Assembly (NCBI GenBank): GCA_020437105.1
Contig: JAGQWR010000005.1
Span: 52,322-96,611 of the forward strand
From: Saprospiraceae bacterium
Lineage (GTDB): Bacteria; Bacteroidota; Bacteroidia; Chitinophagales; Saprospiraceae
Direction: 5' to 3'
DNA: 44,290 nt
Position numbers and translations under genes: made by a program. This document shows positions 22,667 to 33,500 of the stretch, one piece after another. The notes under the pieces are model-generated. The model did not search any database and had not been told where the DNA came from. It saw nothing but the letters and a program-made list of their open reading frames with translations. Each line of letters begins with the position of its first letter. The first letter of the stretch is position 1.

Positions 22667-25483
22667 TTACCGGGTGAGATACATAGACCGCTCCCGATGA
22701 AGCTCCCGGAAAAAAGGATCTGACAGATCTTTTATAAACCGAATCGCTTCCCCTGTTGATTTCATCTCCGGCCCCAGGTTTTTGTCCACATTCGGAAATT
22801 TGTCAAAGGAAAACACCGGAACTTTAATGGCATATCCACTAGGTTGCGGCTGGATATCAAAATCCTTAAGCTTCTTCGTTCCCATCATCACATGTGTTGC
22901 AATCTTAAGGTACGGAACTTTATAGGCTTTTGCAATAAATGGGGTAGTACGCGACGCCCGCGGATTTGCCTCAATCACATAAACCTTTCCTTCTTTAATT
23001 GCAAATTGGATATTGATCAGGCCACGGGTGTTTAGCGCTTTTGCCAGTTTCTCCGTGTATTCCACCATTTTGCTGACCTCCTCTACAGAAAGGCTGTAAG
23101 AAGGTAATACGGCGGCACTATCTCCGGAGTGAATGCCGGCAGGCTCAATGTGTTCCATGATGCCCATGATGTGTATATCTTCTCCATCATAAATCGCATC
23201 AATTTCTGCTTCTTTTGCCCGGTCCAGGAATTGATCGATCAGTACCTTGTTGTCGGGCATGTGTTTGTAAATGCTCAGCACTTGCCGTTCCAGTTCTTCA
23301 TCGTTGATGACAATCCGCATCCGCTGGCCACCTAATACATAAGATGGACGTACCAATACCGGATAGCTTACCTCGTTGGCAATTCTAAGGGCTTCGTCTG
23401 CATCTTGCGCAGCACCATATTTCGGATAAGGAATGTCCAGTTCTTTCAGCAGATCGGAAAAAGCACCCCGATCTTCCGCCAGGTTTAGCGAAGGGTAGTC
23501 GGTGCCAATAATCGGAATGCCTCTTTCGTACAGTGTTTGGGCCAGCTTCAAGGCTGTTTGGCCGCCAAGCTGTACAATAACGCCTTCCGGTTGTTCTAAC
23601 TCAATGATCTCTTCCAGGTGTTCCCAGAAAACAGGCTCAAAGTATAACTTGTCGGCCATGTCAAAATCAGTGGAAACAGTCTCCGGATTACAATTAATCA
23701 TGATGGCTTCAAACCCGGCTTCCTTAATAGCCAACAGGCCGTGTACACAACAGTAATCAAACTCAATGCCCTGTCCGATCCGATTCGGGCCCGACCCGAG
23801 TACGATGATTTTTTTCTTTTTCGAAGGAATACTCTCGTTTTCCTTGTCAAAGGTGGAATAATAATAGGGGGTCTTTGCCTCAAATTCAGCGGCACAGGTA
23901 TCCACCATTTTATAAGTACGTGTGATGCCGAGTGCTTTACGGTGTCTGGTAACCTGTTCTTCTTCAATCCGCAACTGCCAGGCGATCTGCGCATCCGAAT
24001 AACCCACAGATTTTAGTTCTTGCAGAAAGTCTTTTGGCAGGTCTTCGGCTACGTTATACCGCATTAAATCCTGCTCGTATTGTACCAGGCGCTTTATCTG
24101 TTTGATAAACCAAACATCAATTCCGGTGAGTTTCTGGATAGACTTCACAGGTACACCCAGGCGCAGGGCATCTTTTAGTCGGAAGATCCGATCCTCGCCG
24201 GCTTCTTCGAGTCGGGCCAGGATGTCTTCCGTTCTGATCCATTCTTTTTTATCTGAGCCCAGACCCATGCGTCCGTTTTCCAGCGATTGGCAGGCTTTCT
24301 GCAGTGCTTCCAGAAATGTTCTTCCGATGGCCATAACCTCACCGACAGACTTCATTTGGAGTCCCAGCTTGTGGTCTGCTCCGGGGAATTTGGCAAAATC
24401 CCAGCGTGGCATCTTCACGATCACATAATCCAGTGTTGGCTCAAAGTAAGCAGAGGTGGTTTTTGTGATTTGATTTTTAAGTTCGTCCAGATTGTATCCG
24501 ATGGCCAGTTTTGCGGCGATCTTCGCAATTGGATAGCCGGTGGCTTTACTGGCCAGTGCAGAAGATCTGGATACCCGTGGATTGATTTCGATCACGATCA
24601 GCTCTTCCGTTTCCGGATTTTGTGAGAACTGAATATTACAACCACCGGCAAAATTTCCAAGCGAACGCATGGCGAGGATTGCTTCGTTCCGCATTTGTTG
24701 ATAGGCTCGATCTGAGAGTGTCATAGCCGGGGCAACGGTAATACTGTCGCCCGTATGAATACCCATCGGATCCAGGTTTTCAACTGTACAAATAATGACC
24801 ACATTATCATTCGCATCGCGGAGTAATTCCAATTCAAATTCCTTCCAGCCAAGAACTGCTTTTTCAACAAGGACTTCGTGTGTGGGCGACATTTCGAGTC
24901 CTCTGCGGAGTGCATCATCAAATTGAGCTTCCACATGCACAAATCCGCCGCCGGTACCTCCCAGGGTGTAGGAAGGCCGGATAACCAGCGGATAGCCGAT
25001 TTTCTGAGCAGCTTCTTTTCCTTCCAAAAAGGAGTTAGCGATAAAAGAGGGGGCTACACTTAAGCCGGTTTTAACCATTAGCTGGCGAAAGGCTTCCCGG
25101 TTTTCAGTTTGTTCGATAGCTGCCAGATCAACGCCAATCATCCGCACATTATACTTTTCCCAGATTCCCTGTTCGCCGGCTTCAATGGCCAGATTCAAGG
25201 CTGTTTGACCACCCATTGTGGGTAATACAGCATCAATTTGTTGCTCTTTCAGCACTTGCTCGATGCTCTCAACGGTCAGAGGCAACAGGTAAATGTTATC
25301 GGCTGTAACCGGATCAGTCATGATCGTAGCCGGATTGGAATTGATCAAGGTAACTTCAATACCTTCTTCCCGAAGAGAGCGGGAAGCTTGAGTTCCTGAA
25401 TAATCAAATTCGCAGGCTTGGCCTATGATAATAGGGCCGCTGCCTATAATCAGAACGGAACGGATAGAAGTATCTTTTGGCAT
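22667..25483 (-). CDS. carB: Carbamoyl-phosphate synthase large subunit lacking the C-terminal regulatory domain
   Basis: A 938-residue large subunit making carbamoyl phosphate from bicarbonate, ammonia and two ATP, feeding pyrimidines and arginine. Two ATP-grasp synthetase halves are present: SVLIIGSGPIIIGQACEFDYSG...PTMGGQTALNLA...NPRVSRSSALASKATGYPIA and KKIIVLGSGPNRIGQGIEFDYCC...VQLGGQTALKLA...NPRASRTTPFIAKAYKVPYL. The protein ends at GPEMKSTGEAIRFIKDLSDPFFRELHRERSMYLTR. The roughly 130-residue MGS-like allosteric domain that follows this point in E. coli CarB (1073 residues) is missing. There is a normal stop and the next gene starts 30 bp on. I recall similar lengths in other Bacteroidota, so it is probably a lineage form, not a truncation. 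The start at 25483 (MPKDTSIRSVLIIG) is preferred over 25510. No carA is in the window. Confidence 0.95.
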   Translation of the reverse strand: MPKDTSIRSVLIIGSGPIIIGQACEFDYSGTQASRSLREEGIEVTLINSNPATIMTDPVTADNIYLLPLTVESIEQVLKEQQIDAVLPTMGGQTALNLAIEAGEQGIWEKYNVRMIGVDLAAIEQTENREAFRQLMVKTGLSVAPSFIANSFLEGKEAAQKIGYPLVIRPSYTLGGTGGGFVHVEAQFDDALRRGLEMSPTHEVLVEKAVLGWKEFELELLRDANDNVVIICTVENLDPMGIHTGDSITVAPAMTLSDRAYQQMRNEAILAMRSLGNFAGGCNIQFSQNPETEELIVIEINPRVSRSSALASKATGYPIAKIAAKLAIGYNLDELKNQITKTTSAYFEPTLDYVIVKMPRWDFAKFPGADHKLGLQMKSVGEVMAIGRTFLEALQKACQSLENGRMGLGSDKKEWIRTEDILARLEEAGEDRIFRLKDALRLGVPVKSIQKLTGIDVWFIKQIKRLVQYEQDLMRYNVAEDLPKDFLQELKSVGYSDAQIAWQLRIEEEQVTRHRKALGITRTYKMVDTCAAEFEAKTPYYYSTFDKENESIPSKKKKIIVLGSGPNRIGQGIEFDYCCVHGLLAIKEAGFEAIMINCNPETVSTDFDMADKLYFEPVFWEHLEEIIELEQPEGVIVQLGGQTALKLAQTLYERGIPIIGTDYPSLNLAEDRGAFSDLLKELDIPYPKYGAAQDADEALRIANEVSYPVLVRPSYVLGGQRMRIVINDEELERQVLSIYKHMPDNKVLIDQFLDRAKEAEIDAIYDGEDIHIMGIMEHIEPAGIHSGDSAAVLPSYSLSVEEVSKMVEYTEKLAKALNTRGLINIQFAIKEGKVYVIEANPRASRTTPFIAKAYKVPYLKIATHVMMGTKKLKDFDIQPQPSGYAIKVPVFSFDKFPNVDKNLGPEMKSTGEAIRFIKDLSDPFFRELHRERSMYLTR

Positions 25484-25533
25484 GGAATGTGTTTTGAACC
25501 GGTCGGACAAACAGGTTCCTTAGAAATTGCCCG

Positions 25534-25541
25534 CAAAGATA
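25534..25541 (-). promoter_or_regulatory. -7 promoter box for carB (TATCTTTG)
   Basis: On the minus strand TATCTTTG matches TAnnTTTG exactly, about 50 bp upstream of the chosen carB start. There is no good -33 TTG at the expected spacing. Confidence 0.45.
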
Positions 25542-25638
25542 TATATTCAGGATTAGAAATAAAGCGCTGCGATAGGCTTTTCGGTTTCAAATTATGGAAT
25601 GCAGGTATTGTCGGCTTATGAAGGCGACTTTCGTCGAA

Positions 25639-26319
25639 TCAACGTGTCACAAAAACTTCCATTGTTTTGCTGTAATACTCCACCTCCACGGTGGCTATAA
25701 ATGGAGCTGTCTGGATCTTTTGTTGCTGTTTTTTGACCAGATAAACGGTGTTCAGGCCTTCAGAAAGTGCGTTGAGTTTGTCGGAGGGAATTGAAATGGA
25801 ATTGCCCTGACTCGGACCAGAGAGCGTAACCGACTGAGCTTGTCCGTCGGAATTGCTGAAAATCATAACCAATTGTTCATTCGCGGTAAGCGGCCCATCG
25901 GGCAACACCAGGGCAGTGGCTTGTTTGGTGGAGATGGTATCGGGCAGCTTAAATCTATTTAGCGGCACCATGTGGGCTTTAAATTCCGTCCAGGTATCCG
26001 AGCTGTTTTCTCGGCAACCAAATAAAATGGCTTCCGGAAAGGTGCCGGTGTTTTCATATTGATAGCGGAGGATGGCATCACTAATTTGGCGCTTGCCCAT
26101 CGCACTTCCCAGGAAAGAAACACCTCCGGCCATTTCGATAGCCTTGCCTTTTTTGTTGGGGGCAATTTCCAGAAAGGTAGCTTCAGCCTTTAGCTGCTCT
26201 CCGTCTGCCAGGTATCGGAGATAAAAAGTAGCAGAAATGGGAGCTTTTTCGGTTGTTGTATCAGTAGAGCAGGCAGCCAGGCAAAATAAAAGGGGCAGAG
26301 TTAGTAAAGTGATTTTCAT
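25639..26319 (-). CDS. Lipoprotein of unknown function
   Basis: A 226-residue lipoprotein (MKITLLTLPLLFCLAAC, Cys17) with a Thr-rich linker after the anchor. The rest alternates short strands (SATFYLRYLADGEQLKAEATFLEIAP, AVILFGC-like AILFGCRENSSDTW, QAQSVTLSGPSQGNSISIP, APFIATVEVEYYSKTMEVFVTR), suggesting one or two beta-sandwich domains exposed in the periplasm or on the surface. I do not recognise a family. It lies upstream of carB on the same strand but 155 bp away, with a carB promoter box between them, so it is probably transcribed separately. Confidence 0.75.
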   Translation of the reverse strand: MKITLLTLPLLFCLAACSTDTTTEKAPISATFYLRYLADGEQLKAEATFLEIAPNKKGKAIEMAGGVSFLGSAMGKRQISDAILRYQYENTGTFPEAILFGCRENSSDTWTEFKAHMVPLNRFKLPDTISTKQATALVLPDGPLTANEQLVMIFSNSDGQAQSVTLSGPSQGNSISIPSDKLNALSEGLNTVYLVKKQQQKIQTAPFIATVEVEYYSKTMEVFVTR

Positions 26320-26850
26320 TCCGGCAGATTTTTTTGTGGTACCAAAGGTAAGGAAGTTGCGGTTTTACAGATGTTTGGGAATTTGTCCGGCCTCAGACCG
26401 AAATCCTGATTACCACAGGATGCAGGGAAGCGCATGACTATGTACCTTCGTTAAGTAATATAGAGAAAGCCTTAAGCACATCTAAATCTTGGGTTTAATT
26501 GCTTATGTTAGCGTTTGAAAAAGCTTTTTTTCTCCCCGAAAACTCAAGGCAACCACATTGATTTATAAAACAGACAGGCATCACAGATGTGAGATGTCCT
26601 CTGGTTTATTTTGCACGGTATGCAATTATGGAGTTGCTGGGTTTAAAAGAGATACCCGATTCATTCAAAAAAGGAAATATCAGGAACCTGACTTATTTCT
26701 GAATATGGTGCTTGTTTTAAACGGAAGCTGTTTAATTTTGGAGCTGTAAAGGCAGGTTCTATAAATTTTTTTTAGAACCCCTTTTTCACTAATATTGTGC
26801 GTTCGGCATCGTCCGACGGCAAAACGTAAGAATTCACAAAAACAAGGTCT
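26320..26850. other. Intergenic region between divergent genes; leader of the large receptor gene
   Basis: This 531-bp gap has no convincing gene; a 63-codon open frame at 26558-26749 has no family resemblance or start signal. Close to the receptor gene there is TTTTG (26736-26740), then 21 bp, then TAAATTTT (26762-26769), a weak promoter candidate. Overlapping it is a 7-bp inverted repeat GGTTCTA/TAGAACC (26755-26761 and 26773-26779) followed by CCTTTTT, which could act as an operator or an attenuator. The rest is AT-rich with nothing I can name. Confidence 0.35.
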
Positions 26851-29800
26851 ATGGTACGTTATTTACTCTTGATCCTCACCTTCGTGCTCGGCGGAAGTGC
26901 TGTTATGACAGCACAAACGTCACTGTCAGGAAAGGTGACAGACCTGGAAACTGGGGAACCGATCCTATTTGGGAACGTAAAAATCTACCAGAATCAGGTT
27001 TACAAAACGGGCGTTCAGACCGACTTTGACGGAAATTTCAGTTTTAGTCCTCTGGATGGAGGTACTTATGATGTGGAAGTTTCCTATGTCGGTTATCCGC
27101 CAAAGCGTGTAGAAGGTGTTGTTGTTAAGGCTGGTAAAGATAACCGCCTCGACATCACTCTTGAAGCTGGTATTAATTTGGATGAAGTAGTCGTCATTGG
27201 CTACGAAGTTCCTTTGATCGATCCGGATAATACTGCCACGGGTGGTACGGTGACTGGTGATCAAATTATGCGACTCCCTTCAAAAAGTGTAAACGGTATT
27301 GTGTCGAATGTGGCTGGTACTGCTTCTGCGGATGAAGGGGATGATGTAACCATTAAGGGATCCCGTGCCAACGCAACGGTTTACTTTTATGATGGTATCC
27401 GGGTGTCAGGTAATCTGCCTCCTGCAACGGAGATCGAACAACTCCAGGTTATTACAGGTGGGGTGGGTGCCCAGTATGGTGACGTAACAGGTGGTATCAT
27501 CTCGATTACATCCCGTGGACCATCCAATCGATTCTCTGGAGGTATTGAGGTGGAAACCTCTGAATTTTTGGATGCTTTTGGCTACAATCTTTTGAATGCC
27601 AACGTGAGCGGTCCGATCCTTCGCAACAAAGAAGGCCAATCTGTTTTGGGTTTCCGTATTGCCGGTCAGTACCGTCAACGTAAAGATGATGACCCGACAG
27701 CAATTCCTATCTATCATGTATCTGATGAAACACTGGCAAGCCTTGAAGCAAACCCAATTGTTGAGTTTGGTTCTGGTTTTGTTCCTGCGGGGTCATTTGT
27801 TGATTTTTCAGGAATGGATGAGTACGCTTATCGTCCGAATGAAGAAGATGTCAATATTGACTTTACTGCAAAATTAGATGCGCAGCTAAGTCGTAATATC
27901 GATGTTTCTTTCTCTGGTACTTATAACCAGAATAAGGATCGGTTTACACCGGATGGATATTCTGATAATGCTTCCCGGATTTCCTGGACACAGTTTAACA
28001 GTCAAAACAATCCATACGAAACACGTACCCGTTACCGGGGCAATGTGCGTCTGCGTCACCGTTTAGGTGCTACAGACCTGGATGCTTCTACTGATAATCA
28101 GGAAGTTTCTGCTATTCGGAATGCGTCATATACGCTTCAGTTTGGTTATGAGCAGTATTACTATAATGTAGAAGATACACGTCATGAAGACCGTTTCTTT
28201 GATTATGGTTATATCGGCCAATATGATTACGAATGGGTGCCGGCTTTAGGTGCTCCGATTGATGCCGCAAACTGGCCTTTCCCCTTCCAGCATCGGGATT
28301 ACCGGCAGGAATTTGTTGGCTATACCGGTGGAGACATAAATCCGATTTTGGCTAATTATAATGTAGGAGATGATATTTCTTCAGAAAGCCAGCTGGTTGC
28401 AGAGAATGGTTTTATCTCTACCAACTTCTCTCGTATTTGGAACCTGCACGCAAATGTTGGTACTGTATATAACCTGTACCGCAAACGCGATGAGGAGACT
28501 ATTACATTTAATGCAAATAGTTCGTTCGAGCTTTGGCCGTCAAATTCAGAGGATTCAAAACACTCTATCCAGTTTGGTGTGCTTTATGAGCAACGTACCG
28601 AGCGGGGATATGATTTGCAGCCATTCTCGCTTTGGCGTATTGCAGAGCAGCAGGCCAATCGGAATATCTTGGGTGTTGATACAACCAAGATTATCGGTGA
28701 TACCCTGGTGTTTGGCAACCTGATTCCAATATACGATGTAGTAACTGCGGAGCAGGAAGACCTGCTTTTCTACAAGCGTGTACGTGAAGTAGCTGGTGCT
28801 GCAGATGGTGATTATGTAAATGTACATGCACTGACACCAGATCAAATGAGTCTGGATATGTTCTCTTCTGCAGAACTTACAGGACAAAACATTCTGGACT
28901 ACTGGGGATATGATTATCTCGGTAATCCGATAGAAGGGACCTATGATGCCTTCTTTACAGAAACAGATGCAAACGGCGTACGTACCTTCCCGGTTGCACC
29001 TTTCCGTCCGAATTATCTGGCAGCATACATTCAGGACCGTTTTACCTTCCGGGATATTATTTTCCGTGTAGGTGTGCGGGTAGATCGCTATGATGCGAAT
29101 ACCAATGTCTTGAAAGATCCTTTCTCCTTATACGAGATCATGGGAGCATCTGATTTCCACGATCAGTTTGGTGGCGAGCGCCCTTCTACCATTGGCGACG
29201 ACTTCAAAGTATATATCGATGGCGAAAACAGTGAAAATGTTAAAGCTTATCGCGATGGTGAGCAATGGTACTTTGCCAACGGTACGGAGGCGAATGATGG
29301 AAACTTGATCTTCGGTGGTGAGGTGGTAACACCTAAATACACTGTTGATGATCCGAATATTCAGAAGCGGGGCTTTGATCCTTCATTAACTTTTGAAGAT
29401 TACACGCCTCAGATCAATGTAATGCCACGGATGGCATTCTCCTTCCCGATCTCGGATGAAGCAAACTTCTTTGCGCACTATGATGTGTTGGTTCAGCGCC
29501 CGCCATCAAACAATGTCGCTACACCAATCGATTACTATTACTTCGCAGAACGTACGGAAATTCGGAACAATCCGAACCTGCGTCCGGAGCGTACGATCGA
29601 TTATGAGGTAGGTTTTCAGCAGCGTTTGACAAACTCATCCGCATTGAAAATTTCTGCATACTACAAAGAACTGCGTGACATGATCCAGTTCCGGACATTC
29701 CTGTATGTTCCTGGAATTAACGGTCAGCAGTATGATACCTATGACAACCTGGATTTTGGTACTGTTAAAGGCTTTACGTTCCAATATGACCTGCGTCGTA

Positions 29801-30471
29801 CCGGTAACGTTTCCCTCTTAGCATCCTACACACTTCAGTTTGCTGATGGTACAGGTTCTGATGCCAACTCTTCTCGCGGACTGTCAAGCACAGGCTTGCA
29901 GCGTATTCTTTATCCTTTGTCATTTGACGAACGTCACCGGATCAACATGTCGCTTGATTACCGTTACGGATCGGGCAAAAAATACAATGGTCCTCGTTTG
30001 TTTGGAGTTGACATCTTTGCGAATGGCGGTCTAAACCTGCAAGCTATTGCAGTGTCTGGTCGTCCATATACAGCTAAACTGGTTCCGGATCCACTAGGTG
30101 GTGCTTCTACCAAAGGATCAATCAACGGTTCTCGTTTGCCTTGGAACTTTGTGTTAAACCTTCGGGTGGACAAAGACTTTACGTTGGTTAAACCAAAAGC
30201 TGAAAACGGCCGTGGCTTAAACATGAACGTGTATGTGCGTGTATCCAATGTACTAGATACACGAAATACAGTAAAAGTATATCCTGCTACCGGATCTCCA
30301 TCTGATGATGGTTACCTGGACAGCTCACGTGGTTTGGATGCAACAGAATCCATTACAAATTCTGGTAATAGTCCTGATGCATTCCTGGCTTCTTACCAGT
30401 GGAGAATGTTGAATCCAACATATTACACATTACCACGTCGGATATTCCTGGGTGCAATTTTTGACTTCTAA
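26851..30471 (+). CDS. Large TonB-dependent receptor paired with a T9SS-secreted protein
   Basis: A 1206-residue outer-membrane receptor. After a signal peptide (MVRYLLLILTFVLGGSAVMTAQ) comes a carboxypeptidase-regulatory domain (about 25-110, SGKVTDLETGEPILFGNVKIYQ) and the stretch LDEVVVIGYEVPLIDPDN. The plug follows (about 120-230, IVSNVAGTASADEGDDVTIKGS, IEQLQVITGGVGAQYGDVTGGIISITSRG), then a long barrel to the terminal strand RRIFLGAIFDF. Length is SusC-like but no SusD lipoprotein follows. Instead the next genes encode a 1350-residue secreted protein and a PorV/PorQ-family barrel. The receptor may import a ligand captured by the large protein, or act as its surface partner; sequence does not decide. 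The stop is followed by a perfect 10-bp hairpin that could set the ratio of the receptor to the downstream product. Confidence 0.92.
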   Translation: MVRYLLLILTFVLGGSAVMTAQTSLSGKVTDLETGEPILFGNVKIYQNQVYKTGVQTDFDGNFSFSPLDGGTYDVEVSYVGYPPKRVEGVVVKAGKDNRLDITLEAGINLDEVVVIGYEVPLIDPDNTATGGTVTGDQIMRLPSKSVNGIVSNVAGTASADEGDDVTIKGSRANATVYFYDGIRVSGNLPPATEIEQLQVITGGVGAQYGDVTGGIISITSRGPSNRFSGGIEVETSEFLDAFGYNLLNANVSGPILRNKEGQSVLGFRIAGQYRQRKDDDPTAIPIYHVSDETLASLEANPIVEFGSGFVPAGSFVDFSGMDEYAYRPNEEDVNIDFTAKLDAQLSRNIDVSFSGTYNQNKDRFTPDGYSDNASRISWTQFNSQNNPYETRTRYRGNVRLRHRLGATDLDASTDNQEVSAIRNASYTLQFGYEQYYYNVEDTRHEDRFFDYGYIGQYDYEWVPALGAPIDAANWPFPFQHRDYRQEFVGYTGGDINPILANYNVGDDISSESQLVAENGFISTNFSRIWNLHANVGTVYNLYRKRDEETITFNANSSFELWPSNSEDSKHSIQFGVLYEQRTERGYDLQPFSLWRIAEQQANRNILGVDTTKIIGDTLVFGNLIPIYDVVTAEQEDLLFYKRVREVAGAADGDYVNVHALTPDQMSLDMFSSAELTGQNILDYWGYDYLGNPIEGTYDAFFTETDANGVRTFPVAPFRPNYLAAYIQDRFTFRDIIFRVGVRVDRYDANTNVLKDPFSLYEIMGASDFHDQFGGERPSTIGDDFKVYIDGENSENVKAYRDGEQWYFANGTEANDGNLIFGGEVVTPKYTVDDPNIQKRGFDPSLTFEDYTPQINVMPRMAFSFPISDEANFFAHYDVLVQRPPSNNVATPIDYYYFAERTEIRNNPNLRPERTIDYEVGFQQRLTNSSALKISAYYKELRDMIQFRTFLYVPGINGQQYDTYDNLDFGTVKGFTFQYDLRRTGNVSLLASYTLQFADGTGSDANSSRGLSSTGLQRILYPLSFDERHRINMSLDYRYGSGKKYNGPRLFGVDIFANGGLNLQAIAVSGRPYTAKLVPDPLGGASTKGSINGSRLPWNFVLNLRVDKDFTLVKPKAENGRGLNMNVYVRVSNVLDTRNTVKVYPATGSPSDDGYLDSSRGLDATESITNSGNSPDAFLASYQWRMLNPTYYTLPRRIFLGAIFDF

Positions 30472-30481
30472 AAAAAGTCTT

Positions 30482-30510
30482 CCGTCGCAGGGATTTGTTT
30501 CCTGCGACGG
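30482..30510 (+). promoter_or_regulatory. Perfect 10-bp hairpin between receptor and secreted-protein genes
   Basis: CCGTCGCAGG (30482-30491) and CCTGCGACGG (30501-30510) enclose a 9-base loop. The hairpin starts 11 bp after the receptor stop and ends 35 bp before the next ATG. It is not followed by a T run, so it fits partial termination or an RNA-stability element better than a full terminator. Confidence 0.6.
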
Positions 30511-30545
30511 CTATTATAAATTAAGTAGATCGAAAAATTTCGAAA

Positions 30546-33500
30546 ATGCGAAACAAAAGACTCTGGCTCATTTGCCTGTTTGGTGCTTTGATGTGGACCT
30601 CTGCGAGTGCTCACAATGATCCAAATCGCCCGGCTGCAAATGTTACTGAGCCAAATTCAAATTCAAATACGGCAGTAAGCTTTCGAGCTGACTGTACTAC
30701 AGCTAGTGCGCAGATCGATCAGGGGGTAAACCGCCTGACCGGAGGAAAAGTAAATAATGTGCGCGCACGTTTAACAACTGGCGGAGACGTTTGGTGGGAC
30801 CGTGGAGACGGTAAGTATGTCGTGCCTCATCCAGATCCGGGAGAAGAGGAGATTTCCTCCATTTTTGCCGGTGCCATCTGGCTTGGCGGACTTGATCCGG
30901 GGGGAGGATTGAAAGTTGCCGGACAAACGTATGGTAACTCCCAGGGTAATTCCGATTACTGGTCAGGACCTCTTGATCCGGTTACGGGTTTAACCGATCT
31001 GGAGATTTGTGATAATTGGGATCGTTTCTTTGAGGTATATGCTTCCGAGATTGACGAACACCTGTCCAATTATGAGCAGGCACTAGCTGCCGGCGTTGAA
31101 TATGACCCGGACCTGATTCCTCGGGGAGTAAAGGGCTGGCCAGCTCGTGGCAATGATTATTTCTTTGAGATCAACGAATTTGAACTTCCAAATACATCAC
31201 AGGGATTAGCCGGTTATTTTGACCGGGATGGTGACTTGAAATATGAACCATCTGAAGGCGATTATCCAATTATTGAGATTCGCGGTTGTCCGGAACCTCA
31301 ATATCCGGATCAAATGATCTTCTGGGTTTATAATGATGCAGGTGGTATCCACGCCGAATCTAACGCAGATGCAATCCAGATGGAGGTGCAAGTTCAAGCC
31401 TTTTCCTATGGTACCAAAGATCAGATCAATGACATGACTTTCCAACGGTACAAGTTGATCAATCGGGCGATCGAGGACATTGATAGTACCTACTTTGGAA
31501 TTTGGGTCGATGCTGACCTTGGTTGTTATACAGATGATTATGTAGGTTGTGATACCTCACGAAGCCTGGCTTATACCTATAATGCAGATGCTGCTGACGG
31601 AAACGTAGGTACCAACTGTCCGGATGGTATTAATACTTATGGTACGGAGATTCCAATCATTGGTATTGACTACTTCCGTGGCCCATTGAAGCCAATTATC
31701 GAAAACGGTGTAGCTGTTGATACGATTGAGTTAGGTATGTCTTCCTTTACCTATTTCAATAACCCAAGTCAGGGTAACCCGGATCCAAATACTACGGATC
31801 CGCAAACCGGCGAACAGTTTTATAACTATCTGTCCGGATCCTGGAGGGATGGTTCACCATTTACCTATGGCGATGATGCGTACCAGGACGGTGACCCAAT
31901 TGATTATGCCTTTACGGAAACACCAGACGATCAGGGAGGCTGGTCTATGTGTACTGCCAGTTTGCCAGAATATGACCGTAGAACAGTTCAGGCTTCTGGT
32001 CCATTCAAGCTGGTACCGGGTGCAACCAATGAGTTGATCGTTGGAGCTGTATGGGTACCTGAATTTGATTACCCTTGTCCGGATATTTCCCGTCTTTTCC
32101 AGGCGGATAAACTGGCTCAGAATCTGTTCGACAACTGTTTCGATATTCTTGACGGACCAGATGCGCCAGACCTTGACTTTATTGAATTGAACCAATCTAT
32201 CATTGCTGTTTTAAGTAATGACACCTTGTTGGTAAATTCAAATAATGCATACGAAATGTACGAGGAAGATGACCTCGAGGCAGATGCAGCATCCGGAGAA
32301 AATATTGATACTACCTATAATTTTGAAGGATACATTATTTATCAACTGGCAGGTCCGGAGGTTACTACCGGTGATTATGACAATACCGACAAAGCACGTA
32401 TTGTAGCTCAGGTTGACCTCAAGAATGGTATCTCAGATATCTATTCCTGGACAGCTGTCAGTGATCCTGGTACAGGTGAAGAAATCTGGTACCCGGAATT
32501 AGCTACACAAGGTCCTGATGACGGTATTCGTCATACATTCCAATTAACAACCGACTTGTTTGCTTCCGGTGATAACCGTATGATCAATCACAAGAAATAT
32601 TATTATTCAGTGATTGCTTATGCTCATAACAACTGGCAGCAATATGATGTCGGATCGGCCACTGGCCAGCGTCGTCCATATATTGTTGGTCGCCGGAATA
32701 TCAAAACCTATACGGTTATTCCTCGTCCGATTGTTGACCGGGAGCTGAACAGTTTCTATGGAGACGGACCAGTTATTACCCGTATTGATGGGGTAGGTGT
32801 AGGCAATAACTTTGTTGACCTGAGCCAGGAATCCATTGATCAGATTTTCAAAGACGGATCTGCTGCTGAGTTGACTTATCAACCAGGTGAAGGCCCGATT
32901 GATGTAAAGGTTTACAATCCATTAGATGTTGTTGATGGTGAATTCCTATTGACCCTTGTTGATGAGAATATGGCCAACAACAAATTGGATACAGCGGTTT
33001 ACTGGGAACTGAAAAGCCTGAGTAATCCATCTGCTCCAACAATCCGTTCGGATCAGACAATTGATCAGTTTAGCGAGCAGATTTTAGCCCAATACGGTTT
33101 TACCGTTACAGTGGCTCAGGCCGCTGAAGTAGGATCACTTGTGGATGCAAGCAACGGTGCCATTGGTGCAGAATACGCATACAGTGATACCGGACTACCT
33201 TTCTGGTATGCAGGTGTCTCGGATGATCTTGGAGGTATTGGTTACCTGAACTATGTAGCAACTTCTGTAGGCGAACCGGATAATGCCCTGGATCCAAGCG
33301 GTGCTTTGACAAAAATTGGAGACGGTTCTTTTGTGCCTTTCCAAATTGCAGATTACCGAAATCGTCCGGCAGGATCAGAATATGTTACGCCAGGTTGGAG
33401 AAACAGTTCTTATGGAAGTTTGGTACGTGATGCGGATCTGTTGGCCAATGTCAATAACGTTGATATCATCTTTACTTCTGATAAGAGCCTGTGGAGTCGT

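Noticed and set aside
26558..26749. 63-codon open frame before the large receptor gene.
   Set aside because: No signal, membrane helix, family resemblance or start signal; it lies in an AT-rich promoter region.
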